This document shows, in pieces, positions 52,642-61,597 of a stretch of 64,000 nt of DNA. Numbering within the stretch: position 1 is the stretch's first letter; each line of letters starts with the position of its first letter. This DNA is from BMS3BBIN04 sp964552465 (lineage in GTDB: Bacteria > Electryoneota > Electryoneia > Electryoneales > Electryoneaceae): the NCBI GenBank assembly GCA_964552465.1, contig CAZKGR010000002.1, positions 226,532 to 290,531 on the forward strand. Reading direction: 5' to 3'. The notes under the pieces were generated by a model. That model was given only the letters and a program-made list of their open reading frames with translations, did not search any database and was not told the DNA's origin. The translations under genes and the position numbers were made by a program.

Positions 52642-53886
52642 TCACTCGTCATCTTCGTCTTCTTCGTAATACGTCTCAAGCACTTCGAGGATGGACTTGG
52701 CGCGTTCCTCATCCATACCCTCGACCTGCATCAACCCGTCGAAACCGGCTTCAATAACCTCATCCGCAGAGTTCAACCCGGCGGCAGATAGAATGCTAAG
52801 GGTTTCCGGGCTGAATTCCTCTACCTCGCCGAGCGGAAGCTCTTCGATGTAGTATTCAGATTCCTTTACAGGATCAACCTGGAAACCGGTGATCTCGCTA
52901 GCCAGACGGATATTTTGTCCACGACGGCCAATCGCCATCGACATTTGATCGTCCGGAACGACGACCGTAACCTGTGGCTCAGTCTCGTGAAAGACAATTT
53001 CCAACGGGATCACTGGTGCCAACGAACGGCGAACCATTAGCTCACGCTCGTTGGTATAAGGGATGATGTCAATCTTTTCATTGTTCAGTTCACGTACAAT
53101 CGCTTGAATCCGAACACCCTTCATCCCAACACAGGCACCAACCGGATCAACGCGTTGATCGTTACTGGTGACGGCGATTTTCGTCCGGTCACCTGCTTCG
53201 CGCGCGATCTTCTTGATCTCGACGATACTGTCAAAGATCTCAGGAACCTCAAGCTCGAACAGGCGGCGCACAAACATCTCACTCTTACGCGAGATTATGA
53301 TTTGCGGCTCGCGGCTGGTCTCGCGTACATCAAGAATGATACCCTTGATCGACTGACCACGACGCCAACGCTCGTTATAAATCTGCTCCGACTGCGGCAT
53401 GACAACTTCGGTCTTATCCACATTGATCCGGATCTCACGCCGGTTCGCCTGGTGGACATCCCCGATAACGATTTCACCGATCCGCTTGCTGAATTCATCA
53501 AAGAGATTCTGTTTCTCAATTTCCTTGATCTTCTGAATCAGATTTTGCTTGGTCGACAGAATCAGACGCCGTCCAAACGAATTGTAATCGATGACTTCCA
53601 CGAAGTCGTCACCGACTTCCATGTCTTCGTCCGTCTTCAGCGCTTCAGTGAGCTCGATCTCGTACGCTTCGTCTTCAATCTCCCCATCGGGGACGACTTC
53701 CTTCTCCGCGTAGATTTCGATATCGCCCTTTTCAATGTTGAAAATGACGGAGAAATTTTCACTGGTGCCATACCGCTTCTCAATCGCTTTCAGGAAAACA
53801 GTCTCAATGATTTCCTGAAATGTGTCTCGATCGATGTTCTTCTCGCGAATGATCGCGGAAATGGCATCCACAACTTCCTGGTTCAT
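52642..53886 (-). CDS. nusA: Transcription termination/antitermination factor NusA
   Basis: The 414-residue protein has the N-terminal RNA-polymerase-binding domain (1-125), an S1 domain (about 135-200), and two KH domains with VGACVGMKGVRIQAIVREL and MAIGRRGQNIRLASEITGF. One short C-terminal acidic helix-hairpin-helix repeat follows (AAGLNSADEVIEAGFDGLMQ), ending in an Asp/Glu-rich tail. It controls pausing and termination. AAGGAAG precedes the ATG, 13 nt after rimP. Confidence 0.97.
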   Translation of the reverse strand: MNQEVVDAISAIIREKNIDRDTFQEIIETVFLKAIEKRYGTSENFSVIFNIEKGDIEIYAEKEVVPDGEIEDEAYEIELTEALKTDEDMEVGDDFVEVIDYNSFGRRLILSTKQNLIQKIKEIEKQNLFDEFSKRIGEIVIGDVHQANRREIRINVDKTEVVMPQSEQIYNERWRRGQSIKGIILDVRETSREPQIIISRKSEMFVRRLFELEVPEIFDSIVEIKKIAREAGDRTKIAVTSNDQRVDPVGACVGMKGVRIQAIVRELNNEKIDIIPYTNERELMVRRSLAPVIPLEIVFHETEPQVTVVVPDDQMSMAIGRRGQNIRLASEITGFQVDPVKESEYYIEELPLGEVEEFSPETLSILSAAGLNSADEVIEAGFDGLMQVEGMDEERAKSILEVLETYYEEDEDDE

Positions 53887-53899
53887 ACTTCCTTTTCCT

Positions 53900-54427
53900 T
53901 CACCAAGGGAGTTTTACCCGAGCTTGCAAAACTCGGTCAAGGGATATTACGCGACAGTTCTTGAAATGCAATTGACCGTCACGAATTTCCGTTAACTCCG
54001 CTTCAAATGTCTCAACTCGCTCATCCGGAACTGAACGTTTTTGCTTTCGTTCAGCCGAAGGAGATGGCGCAGGCCGACTCAGATCGGTCGGCGTATCGTC
54101 AACAGGATCGAGCTCGATGTCTACCATCAGCTTTCGACCCACATTCTTTGCAAATTCCCACTCAAATTTGAGCGGGTGATCTACTCCGGGAGATGTGACC
54201 TCGAGTGCATACTCGCGGGGGATTTCTTCGTCCATGTCGAGTAAGTCCTCGAAACGACGAGAAACCTTTGTCAATTCATCGATTCCCACCGGTCGGTAGC
54301 GGTGATCCAAAATCAGATAGAAAACAACTCGACCACGGGAACCCATGACTTTCAGGTCGATAATCTCGAGGTCTGCCCCTTCGAGTACCGGCCGAAGAAG
54401 AGATTCAAGTTTCTCAACCGTCAGCAC
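53900..54427 (-). CDS. rimP: Ribosome maturation factor RimP
   Basis: The product is 175 residues from a GTG at 54427 with GGAGGA 6 nt upstream. An ATG 15 codons earlier is in frame but lies within the terminator hairpin of the preceding gene, so it is rejected. The N-terminal domain has LEIIDLKVMGSRGRVVFYLI and REYALEVTSPGVDHPLKFEW, the latter close to the family motif YxLEVSSPGxxRPL. An insert of about 30 residues rich in Ser, Pro and Lys sits in the C-terminal SH3-like domain. It helps mature the 30S subunit. First gene of the operon. Confidence 0.94.
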   Translation of the reverse strand: MLTVEKLESLLRPVLEGADLEIIDLKVMGSRGRVVFYLILDHRYRPVGIDELTKVSRRFEDLLDMDEEIPREYALEVTSPGVDHPLKFEWEFAKNVGRKLMVDIELDPVDDTPTDLSRPAPSPSAERKQKRSVPDERVETFEAELTEIRDGQLHFKNCRVISLDRVLQARVKLPW

Positions 54428-54450
54428 TGCCACTCCTCCGATAAACAAAA

Positions 54451-54470
54451 GAGTGGGCGCGAGCCCACTC
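54451..54470 (-). terminator. Rho-independent terminator before rimP
   Basis: An 8-bp stem GAGTGGGC / GCCCACTC with a 4-nt loop is followed on the minus strand by TTTTGTTTAT. It closes the TPR-protein gene 41 nt past its stop and sits just upstream of the rimP ribosome binding site, so it may also attenuate entry into the operon. Confidence 0.75.
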
Positions 54471-54511
54471 ATTCGTTAAGCATATGAATATACTTCGAGA
54501 GTTCCCCGAAC

Positions 54512-55210
54512 TCAAGGGAGCCCAACATGATCCACAATTACGTCCAATCGGGCTATTTCCAGCTCCGCTTGAGTTTTGAAATCGCTGTAAGCCTGTTCGT
54601 CAATAATCAGGTTGTACATCTCCCGCGCTTTGTCGAACTGCTCACTGGACGTGTAGCAACTACCAGCATTCAACAACGCAAAGTAACGGTAATGGCCAGC
54701 ATGCTTGTCGTTCGCCAAAACGAGATACTGATCAGCAGCTTCCTCGAACCGGCCTTGGTCTTCTATCGCAGTTGCCAGACCACCTTGCGCACCGGCTGAT
54801 AACATGTATTCACCCGTGTAATCATTGAGAAAACGGGTAAATAGCTCTTCTGCACGCTCAGGTTGCTGCTCGTTCAATGCCATCTCAGCAGCAGTGTACA
54901 GAGCTTCTGCAGCACCGGAGGTTCCCTGGTAGTCGTCCGCCACACGCAACAATAGAGGAACGACATCTTCCGGGTTCGTCTGAGAGATCTCAAGCTGGAC
55001 ATCTGCAAACGCCCGACGTGACTCCATATCCGCTTCGAAGCGCATGTTGCTCAACATGTTCACAGCGATGATCACGGCAGCGACCACAACTATCCCAACC
55101 GCCAACTTCTTACCGTGCTCCGCGAGCCAGATCTGTGCTGTGGTAATCGCTGTCATCAACGGATCTTCGCGAAGCTCTTTTTTCTTAAGACGTTTCTGTT
55201 GTCTGGCCAT
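54512..55210 (-). CDS. Membrane-anchored TPR-repeat protein
   Basis: The 232-residue protein has a basic N-terminus (RQQKRLKKKELRED), one membrane helix at about 36-52 (LAVGIVVVAAVIIAVNML) and a periplasmic part with TPR-like helices, for example AEALYTAAEMALNEQQPERAEEL and FDKAREMYNLIIDEQA in part. The layout recalls the YfgM/TPR_21 family, an ancillary SecYEG or chaperone partner in Enterobacteria. It probably works near the translocon or cell envelope. It lies upstream of rimP and is separated from it by a terminator. Confidence 0.75.
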   Translation of the reverse strand: MARQQKRLKKKELREDPLMTAITTAQIWLAEHGKKLAVGIVVVAAVIIAVNMLSNMRFEADMESRRAFADVQLEISQTNPEDVVPLLLRVADDYQGTSGAAEALYTAAEMALNEQQPERAEELFTRFLNDYTGEYMLSAGAQGGLATAIEDQGRFEEAADQYLVLANDKHAGHYRYFALLNAGSCYTSSEQFDKAREMYNLIIDEQAYSDFKTQAELEIARLDVIVDHVGLP

Positions 55211-55517
55211 TGTTACTCGGCAATCTGCGTGTGGTTAGCCCTTTTCAAGTCGCGCAATGTAACAACTTTGCCTCGGATGGACAAGACGCTGATCATTGGA
55301 GACCACCAAAAAGCACCTCTCTGAGCAAAATTCATGGATACATCGCGCTAATCAAGAGTGTACATCATGACATGACCTGATGTTTCGATTGGATGATAGA
55401 ACCGTTATAATTCAGGTTCGAAGCGGCTTAAACGTAATTTCAGGCTGAAATAACTGTTTTGGGTATTTTGGAGATGAAACACTTGATCGCGCCCTCTTTA
55501 CCTGTTAGGTTATTGTT
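55211..55517. other. Divergent intergenic region
   Basis: No gene is supported. A possible plus-strand promoter for the gene at 55518 has TATAAT at 55406-55411 with a poor -35 (TTTCGA, 17 nt upstream). Confidence 0.3.
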
Positions 55518-55922
55518 ATGAATGGCATGAAATGGACATTCACACTGTTACTGGTGTGTCTCTTCTCCGTGGTGTTGGCGAACGCCGAACCGCAGTGGGA
55601 AGAATTTACGCTGAGCGCTCCGCACGGTCAGGTTATCATCGAATGGACGATGGCTGATGAATCTGGCTGCACCTCGTTGGTGATTGAGCGAAGTACGGAC
55701 GGCGTCGAGTTTTTCGACATCGCGACGTTCTCACCGCAAGGCGCAGGGCAGCTGTATCGTTACATTGATACAGATGTCTTTAAGCAGACTACTCGGACAT
55801 TCCACTATCGAATCCGGGCTCAGATGGGTGAACAGTTTGTGCTCAGTGAGGTCAAGAGCATTCCACTTTCGATCAGCACAGTGCAGCAAACGTGGGGATC
55901 GTTAAAGGCGCTGTTCAGATAG
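55518..55922 (+). CDS. Small secreted protein, fibronectin III-like
   Basis: The 134-residue product has a signal peptide (about 1-23, ending VVLANAEP). The mature part of about 110 residues has a beta-sandwich pattern: VIIEWTMADESGCTSLVIER, then STDGVEFFDIATF and FHYRIRAQMGEQFVLSEV. This resembles the fibronectin-III-like domains that often precede sorting tails in FCB proteins, but no tail is present here. It is probably periplasmic or extracellular. Function unknown. Confidence 0.65.
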   Translation: MNGMKWTFTLLLVCLFSVVLANAEPQWEEFTLSAPHGQVIIEWTMADESGCTSLVIERSTDGVEFFDIATFSPQGAGQLYRYIDTDVFKQTTRTFHYRIRAQMGEQFVLSEVKSIPLSISTVQQTWGSLKALFR

Positions 55923-55954
55923 CAGCTGGTGTGAACACCTTGATGTGATTTTTC

Positions 55955-55973
55955 AGCCCGCTTCGTGCGGGTT
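55955..55973 (+). terminator. Rho-independent terminator
   Basis: A short GC stem (CCCGC / GCGGG, extendable by two pairs) with loop TTCGT runs straight into TTTTT. It lies 33 nt past the stop of the small secreted protein. Confidence 0.8.
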
Positions 55974-56111
55974 TTTCATTTCCTGCTGATCAATCGAACA
56001 TACGCAAGCTGATTGCATACGACTCCATACTAAGGTCTGAATCCAACATTTGGCAGTTGTACCTTTTACATTTCCGGTACATTCAAGCGACATATGATCA
56101 ACTGAGAAGAA

Positions 56112-57197
56112 GTGTTGCCGAACACACTTATTTCAAGACGAAAGAGCGAACATCTTCGCATCGTGGCTGATAGCGATGTATCTCATGGCGAGACAACTTT
56201 GCTCGAGGAAGTTCGCCTGCTTCATGACGCACTCCCAGAACTCGATGAGAGCGATTTGAAATACTCCGTCGATTTCTTCGGGAAAACACTGCGATTACCG
56301 TTCATGATCACAAGTATGACAGGTGGAGCGGAATACGCAGAAAGCTTGAACCATGGGCTCGCCCGTGTTGCTGAAGAAACTGGGATCGCGTTTGCGGTTG
56401 GATCGCAACGTGTGATGTTGAACGAGCCGGAAATCACTCCGCAATTCGCAGTTCGTCGCGTAATTCCGACAGGAGTATTGCTGGGAAATATTGGTGCAGT
56501 CCAGTTGATCGAAGAATCAACGGACACCGTTGCTGGACTCGCGGAAGCCATTGATGCGGACGGCATGTGCGTTCACCTTAATCCAGCACAGGAATTGGTC
56601 CAGGTCGAAGGTAACCGCCATTTTAACGGATTGTTAGATGGCATCGCCCGTTTGCTTGAGAGAATGGATGGGCGCGTGCTGGTCAAGGAAACTGGTGCGG
56701 GCATGTCGCCTAAGGCACTTGCTCGACTCAAATCGATTGGGGTCCAGGTGGTAGATGTAGCTGGTGCGGGGGGGACGAGCTGGACCAAAGTCGAGTCGTA
56801 TCGCACGAGTAACGGTCCGTTGCAACGATCAGGAGCCGTGTTTGCTGATTGGGGAGTGCCGACAGCAGTGAGTGTGATTGCTGCCCGGCGTGTGCTAGGT
56901 GAACAGGCGACCGTGATAGCTTCCGGCGGCATTATGAATGGGCTGGACGCTGCCCGCTCAATAGCACTCGGGGCGAACATAGCTGGTACTGCTCGCGCTG
57001 TATTGCTCGAGTTCCTGGAACATGGACATGCCGGAGCTGTGCAATTCATTGAGACGCTGGCCCATGAGCTAAGAATGGCGATGTTGCTAACTGGGTCAGA
57101 GGACCTGAATGCACTGCGATCAGCACCGAGGATCGTCGGTCAACAGTTGCAGGAATACGTCAATGGCCTGAAGTGGACAGACGGAGATCTTACGTGA
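56112..57197 (+). CDS. fni: Type 2 isopentenyl-diphosphate delta-isomerase
   Basis: The 361-residue FMN enzyme interconverts IPP and DMAPP. Seen are RRKSEHLRI at the N-terminus, FMITSMTGGAEYAESLN, the VGSQRVML segment, VHLNPAQELVQVEGNRHFNG, LVKETGAGMS and VDVAGAGGTSWTKVE, all standard in Fni/IDI-2. The start is GTG (56112) or the adjacent TTG, after GAGAAGAA; no ATG is available. It opens the mevalonate operon and overlaps the next gene by 4 nt (GTGA). Confidence 0.94.
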   Translation: MLPNTLISRRKSEHLRIVADSDVSHGETTLLEEVRLLHDALPELDESDLKYSVDFFGKTLRLPFMITSMTGGAEYAESLNHGLARVAEETGIAFAVGSQRVMLNEPEITPQFAVRRVIPTGVLLGNIGAVQLIEESTDTVAGLAEAIDADGMCVHLNPAQELVQVEGNRHFNGLLDGIARLLERMDGRVLVKETGAGMSPKALARLKSIGVQVVDVAGAGGTSWTKVESYRTSNGPLQRSGAVFADWGVPTAVSVIAARRVLGEQATVIASGGIMNGLDAARSIALGANIAGTARAVLLEFLEHGHAGAVQFIETLAHELRMAMLLTGSEDLNALRSAPRIVGQQLQEYVNGLKWTDGDLT

Positions 57198-59557
57198 TCC
57201 ACGCTCAGAAACAACCGGATACATCCAGTGATGGGCTGAAACACAGTAGTCACGCGGATATCATAGCACTAAACGCTGATGAGATTGCCGAGCATGAAGC
57301 GGTCTCCTCGCGGATTCCCGGATTCTATCGCCTGCCTGTAGAACGGCGGCTTGCATACCTCGCACGTAGCTACAATCTGAGCGAAAAGCAACTGCAAACC
57401 CTCCGTGAAGGTCGCGCGCTGCGGATCGAGCACGCTGTCAACATGGTTGAGAATGCAATCGGCGTGCATGGCATGCCGTTGGGAATCGCACTCAACTTCC
57501 TCGTCGACGGGCGTGATTATCTAGTACCGATGGCGATTGAAGAAGCGTCGATTATCGCAGCAGCGTCGAAAGCAGCGTTGACGATTCGTCAAGGTGGCGG
57601 ATTTGACACCGAAATTGATGAACCGGTGATGATTGGGCAGGTTCAGGTGCTCGATCTCGAGGATGCTAAGGTCGCCGCAGCAGCGGTACATGAAAGCAAG
57701 GACACTATCCTCGAACAGGCCAATCTGGCCAATCCGAGGATGACTGAACGCGGCGGAGGCGCGTTTGATATTGAGACGCGCATTGTCGATGGCGGAGATG
57801 GGCTGGACGACATGCTGATCGTACATCTGCTGATTGATGTTCGAGATGCAATGGGTGCGAATCACGTCAACACGTCATGTGAAGCCGCTGGACCGTTGAT
57901 TGAGAAGATTACTGGTGGACGTGTCCACCTGCGTATCCTGTCAAACCTCGCTGACAAACGCCTCGCCCGTGCGCATTTCGCCATGCCGTTTGATCTGCTC
58001 GAAAGCAAAGATTTCAGCGGTGAAGAAGTCGCAAAACGGATGGTTGAAGCCTATCGCTTCGCGCATGCAGATCCGTATCGCGCGGCAACCCATAACAAAG
58101 GCATCTTCAACGGCATCGGTGCTGTTGCAATGGCTCTGGGGCAAGACTGGCGGGCAATTGAGGCGGGTGGACATGCCTGGGCTGCTCGTGACGGTCAATA
58201 CCGAAGCCTGACAGGCTATTGGATTGATAAAGACGCGTTGCACGGATCAATTGCTTTACCGATGCAGGTAGGGTCGGTCGGCGGAGCGTTGAACAGTCAT
58301 CCGGGGGTTCGTCTTCTAAGACGTATCGCCGGAGTCCGCGATGCAAAGGAAATCAGCTCCGTATTTGCGGCGGTTGGATTGGCGCAAAACTTCGCTGCCT
58401 GCCTTGCTTTGAGTACTGTGGGGATCCAAAAGGGCCATATGGCCCTGCACGCCCGCAGCGTGGCGATCAGCGTCGGTGTTCCACCGGGGAAAGTGGAAAA
58501 GGTTGCGAGCGAGATGATTCAACGCGGCAAGGTCAAGGTATCGGTCGCCGAGGAGATTTTCACCCGCATGCAGATCGAAGAGCGCACAAATGGGGAAGAG
58601 AAGAAGAACGGGCTTCCGATTGAAGCGTGGGCACCAGGAAAAGTCGTTCTCTTTGGTGAACACGCGACCGTATACAACTTTCCTGGCATCACCTGCGCGA
58701 TTGATGTCGGTCTGACGATCCGTATCAAGCACGATAATGATGGACCGCGTTTCCTCAACCCGAAATTCAACCAACCGTTTGGGGCACCAGAATCTGACCG
58801 TGACATCCGCTTGTTTACCCGCGCCGTCGATCAGGCATTGGAAATGCACAAGCTGCAACGAGATCCAATCGCCATACAGATTGATTCTGACCTTGTTCCC
58901 GGGATGGGCTTGGGATCATCGGCTGCATTCTCGGCAGCGTTGATATCAGCGCTGCGGAAAGTTCGAAGCGAAGTGAACTCATCCTTACCGCAACGGGATC
59001 TGTACGACGACGTACAATCACTCGAATCGATATTTCACGGCCATCCCAGCGGAATGGATGCTGCGACGGTTATTTCGGACGGAGTCTTGTGGTTCCGCAA
59101 AGGACCACCGCGTGAGATTATCCCAATTCACGTGCAAACTGTGATGGCTGGTTTGATCTGCTTCGTGCAACCAGGCGCACGAACCATCGATATGGTAAGG
59201 AGTGTTCGTTCCAGCCGAGATTTGAATCGGAAACGTGTTGATAGTATCCTGGAGAAGATTGGCGAAGTTACCAGTGACGCTGGTATTTCGCTAGGTTCCG
59301 GCGACGAGCAGCAGGTTGGACGGTTGATGCTGCGCAATCACGAATTGCTCGCCCGACTTGGCGTATCAACACATGAGCTCGATGACGCTGTAGACCTGCT
59401 AACGAAAAAGGGCGCGCTCGGTGCAAAGCTGACAGGTTCTGGCGGGGGTGGTGCTGTCATTGCCATCGTCCGCCCCGAGGATCAGAAGAACCTTGTCGAA
59501 GAGATGAGCGAGAATTTCGTCCGCGTCTATCCATTTACCATAAGGTCACGTGCCTGA
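57194..59557 (+). CDS. mvaA: Fused HMG-CoA reductase (class II) - mevalonate kinase
   Basis: One 787-residue frame joins two successive enzymes. Residues 1 to about 455 are a class II HMG-CoA reductase with GVHGMPLGIALNFLVDGRDY, GANHVNTSCEA, the lysine region LSNLADKRLARA, GQDWRAIEAGGHAWAARDGQ and the catalytic HARSVAISVG near 425. A charged linker (around ERTNGEEKKNG) leads to mevalonate kinase, about 475-787: AWAPGKVVLFGEHATVYN, GMGLGSSAAFSAAL and LTGSGGGGAVIA, the three GHMP motifs. It would convert HMG-CoA to mevalonate and then to 5-phosphomevalonate. The GTG start has GGAG upstream and overlaps fni by 4 nt. An internal ATG at 58568, with AGGAG 12 nt upstream, could also yield free kinase. 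Confidence 0.93.
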   Translation: MIHAQKQPDTSSDGLKHSSHADIIALNADEIAEHEAVSSRIPGFYRLPVERRLAYLARSYNLSEKQLQTLREGRALRIEHAVNMVENAIGVHGMPLGIALNFLVDGRDYLVPMAIEEASIIAAASKAALTIRQGGGFDTEIDEPVMIGQVQVLDLEDAKVAAAAVHESKDTILEQANLANPRMTERGGGAFDIETRIVDGGDGLDDMLIVHLLIDVRDAMGANHVNTSCEAAGPLIEKITGGRVHLRILSNLADKRLARAHFAMPFDLLESKDFSGEEVAKRMVEAYRFAHADPYRAATHNKGIFNGIGAVAMALGQDWRAIEAGGHAWAARDGQYRSLTGYWIDKDALHGSIALPMQVGSVGGALNSHPGVRLLRRIAGVRDAKEISSVFAAVGLAQNFAACLALSTVGIQKGHMALHARSVAISVGVPPGKVEKVASEMIQRGKVKVSVAEEIFTRMQIEERTNGEEKKNGLPIEAWAPGKVVLFGEHATVYNFPGITCAIDVGLTIRIKHDNDGPRFLNPKFNQPFGAPESDRDIRLFTRAVDQALEMHKLQRDPIAIQIDSDLVPGMGLGSSAAFSAALISALRKVRSEVNSSLPQRDLYDDVQSLESIFHGHPSGMDAATVISDGVLWFRKGPPREIIPIHVQTVMAGLICFVQPGARTIDMVRSVRSSRDLNRKRVDSILEKIGEVTSDAGISLGSGDEQQVGRLMLRNHELLARLGVSTHELDDAVDLLTKKGALGAKLTGSGGGGAVIAIVRPEDQKNLVEEMSENFVRVYPFTIRSRA

Positions 59558-60537
59558 TGCGTGCGGTCACGGCCCGAGCATGCGCAAATATCGCCCTGAT
59601 CAAGTACTGGGGGAAACGGGATGTTCTGGCAAACACACCCGCTACGCCCTCATTATCGCTCACGGTTGATCAACTCACCACTACGACCACAGTCGAACGC
59701 ATCTCCAGCGATTCACCCTCGTTAGACGATCAGTTCATGATCAACCAATCGCCGGTATCTGAAAAAGAAGCCGTGCGACTAACACGTTACCTCGATCTGT
59801 GGCGTGAAACAGGCCTTATTTCTGGCAACTTCCGTGTCCATTCGCAGAATAGTTTTCCGACAGGTGCAGGACTGGCATCGAGCGCATCTGGATTTGCTGC
59901 ATTGGCGATGGCACTGTCTGGATTCTCTGAGCAAAAGATAAGCGAACGCAATCTCTCCCGTCTCGCACGCCGGGGAAGTGGTTCGGCAGCTCGTTCTATA
60001 CCCGCCGGAATTTCCGCTATGCCGTTGTCAGACGATCCGTTCGCACGCTGTATCCTGCCAGAAGAAGAGGTACCATGGGGAATGGTGATAACAGAGGTGG
60101 AATCCACCCCAAAAGCCATTGGTTCGACCGTAGGCATGAACCTCAGCCACGACACCAGCCCATACTACAGGCAATGGCTGGCTACAGCAAAGCGCGATTA
60201 CAAGGTGATGCTGGACGCTGTCGAGCGGCGCGACTTTTCCGCCGTTGGGGCGTTGGCTGAATCAAACAGCCACGCGATGCACGCGTGCATGATTGCTACC
60301 CGTCCCGCACTGATCTATTGGAATGATGTAACTCTGCGCCTGCTCCAAGAGATGAAACAATGGCGCAAAGAAGGGCTCGAAACCTATGCGACCATTGATG
60401 CTGGACCGCATGTGTGCATTCTAAGCAAACGCGAAGACCTCGCTGCCGTTCATGATCGTGCAACGGAAATCCCAGGTGTAAACCGTGCGACCATCAATCT
60501 TCCCGGACCCGCAGCCCGGATTGTGGAGATAGTCTGA
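59557..60537 (+). CDS. mvaD: Diphosphomevalonate decarboxylase
   Basis: The 326-residue GHMP-family enzyme makes isopentenyl diphosphate by ATP-dependent decarboxylation. Signatures are NIALIKYWGKRD, TPSLSLTVD, FPTGAGLASSASGFAALAMA, RRGSGSAARSI and the AGPHVCIL segment near 284. The ATG overlaps the stop of the fusion gene by 1 nt (TGATG). Lys in IKYWGKRD and Asp in the AGPHV neighbourhood match known catalytic positions. Confidence 0.95.
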   Translation: MRAVTARACANIALIKYWGKRDVLANTPATPSLSLTVDQLTTTTTVERISSDSPSLDDQFMINQSPVSEKEAVRLTRYLDLWRETGLISGNFRVHSQNSFPTGAGLASSASGFAALAMALSGFSEQKISERNLSRLARRGSGSAARSIPAGISAMPLSDDPFARCILPEEEVPWGMVITEVESTPKAIGSTVGMNLSHDTSPYYRQWLATAKRDYKVMLDAVERRDFSAVGALAESNSHAMHACMIATRPALIYWNDVTLRLLQEMKQWRKEGLETYATIDAGPHVCILSKREDLAAVHDRATEIPGVNRATINLPGPAARIVEIV

Positions 60538-61469
60538 TGCAGGTCCGTGTTCCCGGAAAAGTGATGCTCTCGGGTGAGTACGCCGTGCTGTTCGGAGGGA
60601 CAGCAGTGTTGGTTCCAGTTCCCCGCTACCTGACTGCCACTGTAGTTGAAGAACCAGATCTGCATAAAATAAACCCCGTTATCAGCGAGGCATTGAGAGA
60701 ACCAATTCGTGAAATTGCCAGTCAGGAAGCTGACTTGCCGCCGCTGCACGTGCATGTTGATCGCAGCGAGTTTACGCATACCGGTTCCGATGGCGTCGAA
60801 CGTAAACTGGGCTTGGGCGGTTCGGCGGCAGAAGCAGTGGCGGTGATTGCGTTGCGTTTCGAACGATGCGGATTTGACTGGACTACCATCCCGAAACAGA
60901 TTCATACCTACGCTAATCTGGCACATCAACGCGCTCAGGGCGGACTTGGCAGTGGAGCGGATGTGGCGGCGATTGCTTATCGTCAACCGATACGCTTCCG
61001 GCGGGATGAAGCTCAATCACACATTGAGGTGATTAAGATGCCAGCTTCACACTTGATCCCGAAGCTCACGCTGTTGTGGACCGGCAAACCAGCCAATACC
61101 CGAGAATTGGTGACCAGTTTTCAAAACTGGACAGCCAGTTTCCCCAACTCGCAAGCGCTCATTGACATTTTAGTGATAGAGTCTAATCGACTGGCAGATG
61201 AGTGGTTCTCGACTGAATATCAGCCATTGTTTCACGCACTGAGTCAGTTCGGGGAAACCTTGTCTAGCCTGAGTGATCTGGCAGAGCTGCCGTGGCAATT
61301 ACCTGTTCACAAACAGCTCGCCGAATGGGCATATGAGCTGGGAGGACGTGCCAAGCCTACGGGTGCCGGAGGTGGCGACATGATTTTGCTCGTTGGTGAC
61401 CTGCCAACGCAGCATCGATCTGAACTTAATATTCAACTCGATCCATTCAGTACTGTTTGTGTTCGTTGA
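60537..61469 (+). CDS. GHMP kinase, probable phosphomevalonate kinase
   Basis: The 310-residue protein has the three GHMP motifs: VPGKVMLSGEYAVLFGG, KLGLGGSAAEAVAVIAL and PTGAGGGDMILLVG. HQRAQGGLGSGADVAAIAY is typical of phosphomevalonate kinases (GxGSGxDVA). Position in the operon, together with already-assigned mevalonate kinase and decarboxylase, makes phosphorylation of 5-phosphomevalonate the best call. It overlaps mvaD by 1 nt. Isopentenyl- or other GHMP kinase activity is the alternative. Confidence 0.85.
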   Translation: MQVRVPGKVMLSGEYAVLFGGTAVLVPVPRYLTATVVEEPDLHKINPVISEALREPIREIASQEADLPPLHVHVDRSEFTHTGSDGVERKLGLGGSAAEAVAVIALRFERCGFDWTTIPKQIHTYANLAHQRAQGGLGSGADVAAIAYRQPIRFRRDEAQSHIEVIKMPASHLIPKLTLLWTGKPANTRELVTSFQNWTASFPNSQALIDILVIESNRLADEWFSTEYQPLFHALSQFGETLSSLSDLAELPWQLPVHKQLAEWAYELGGRAKPTGAGGGDMILLVGDLPTQHRSELNIQLDPFSTVCVR

Positions 61470-61597
61470 AGTGATGGCTCGCGGACCGTGCCTCCGGGAA
61501 CACGTATACCGAGATTCTGTGCACGAGCACTTATCTTCACACGACAACAAAACCATGATGCACATTAACCAAGCATTGTAACAACAGGGAGAAAGCG

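Noticed and set aside
53104..53964. A 286-codon plus-strand frame opposite nusA and the end of rimP
   Set aside because: It spans two conserved genes on the other strand and matches nothing recognisable.
54428..54472. Upstream ATG start for rimP
   Set aside because: It lies within the terminator hairpin of the previous gene, whereas the GTG at 54427 has a well-spaced GGAGGA.
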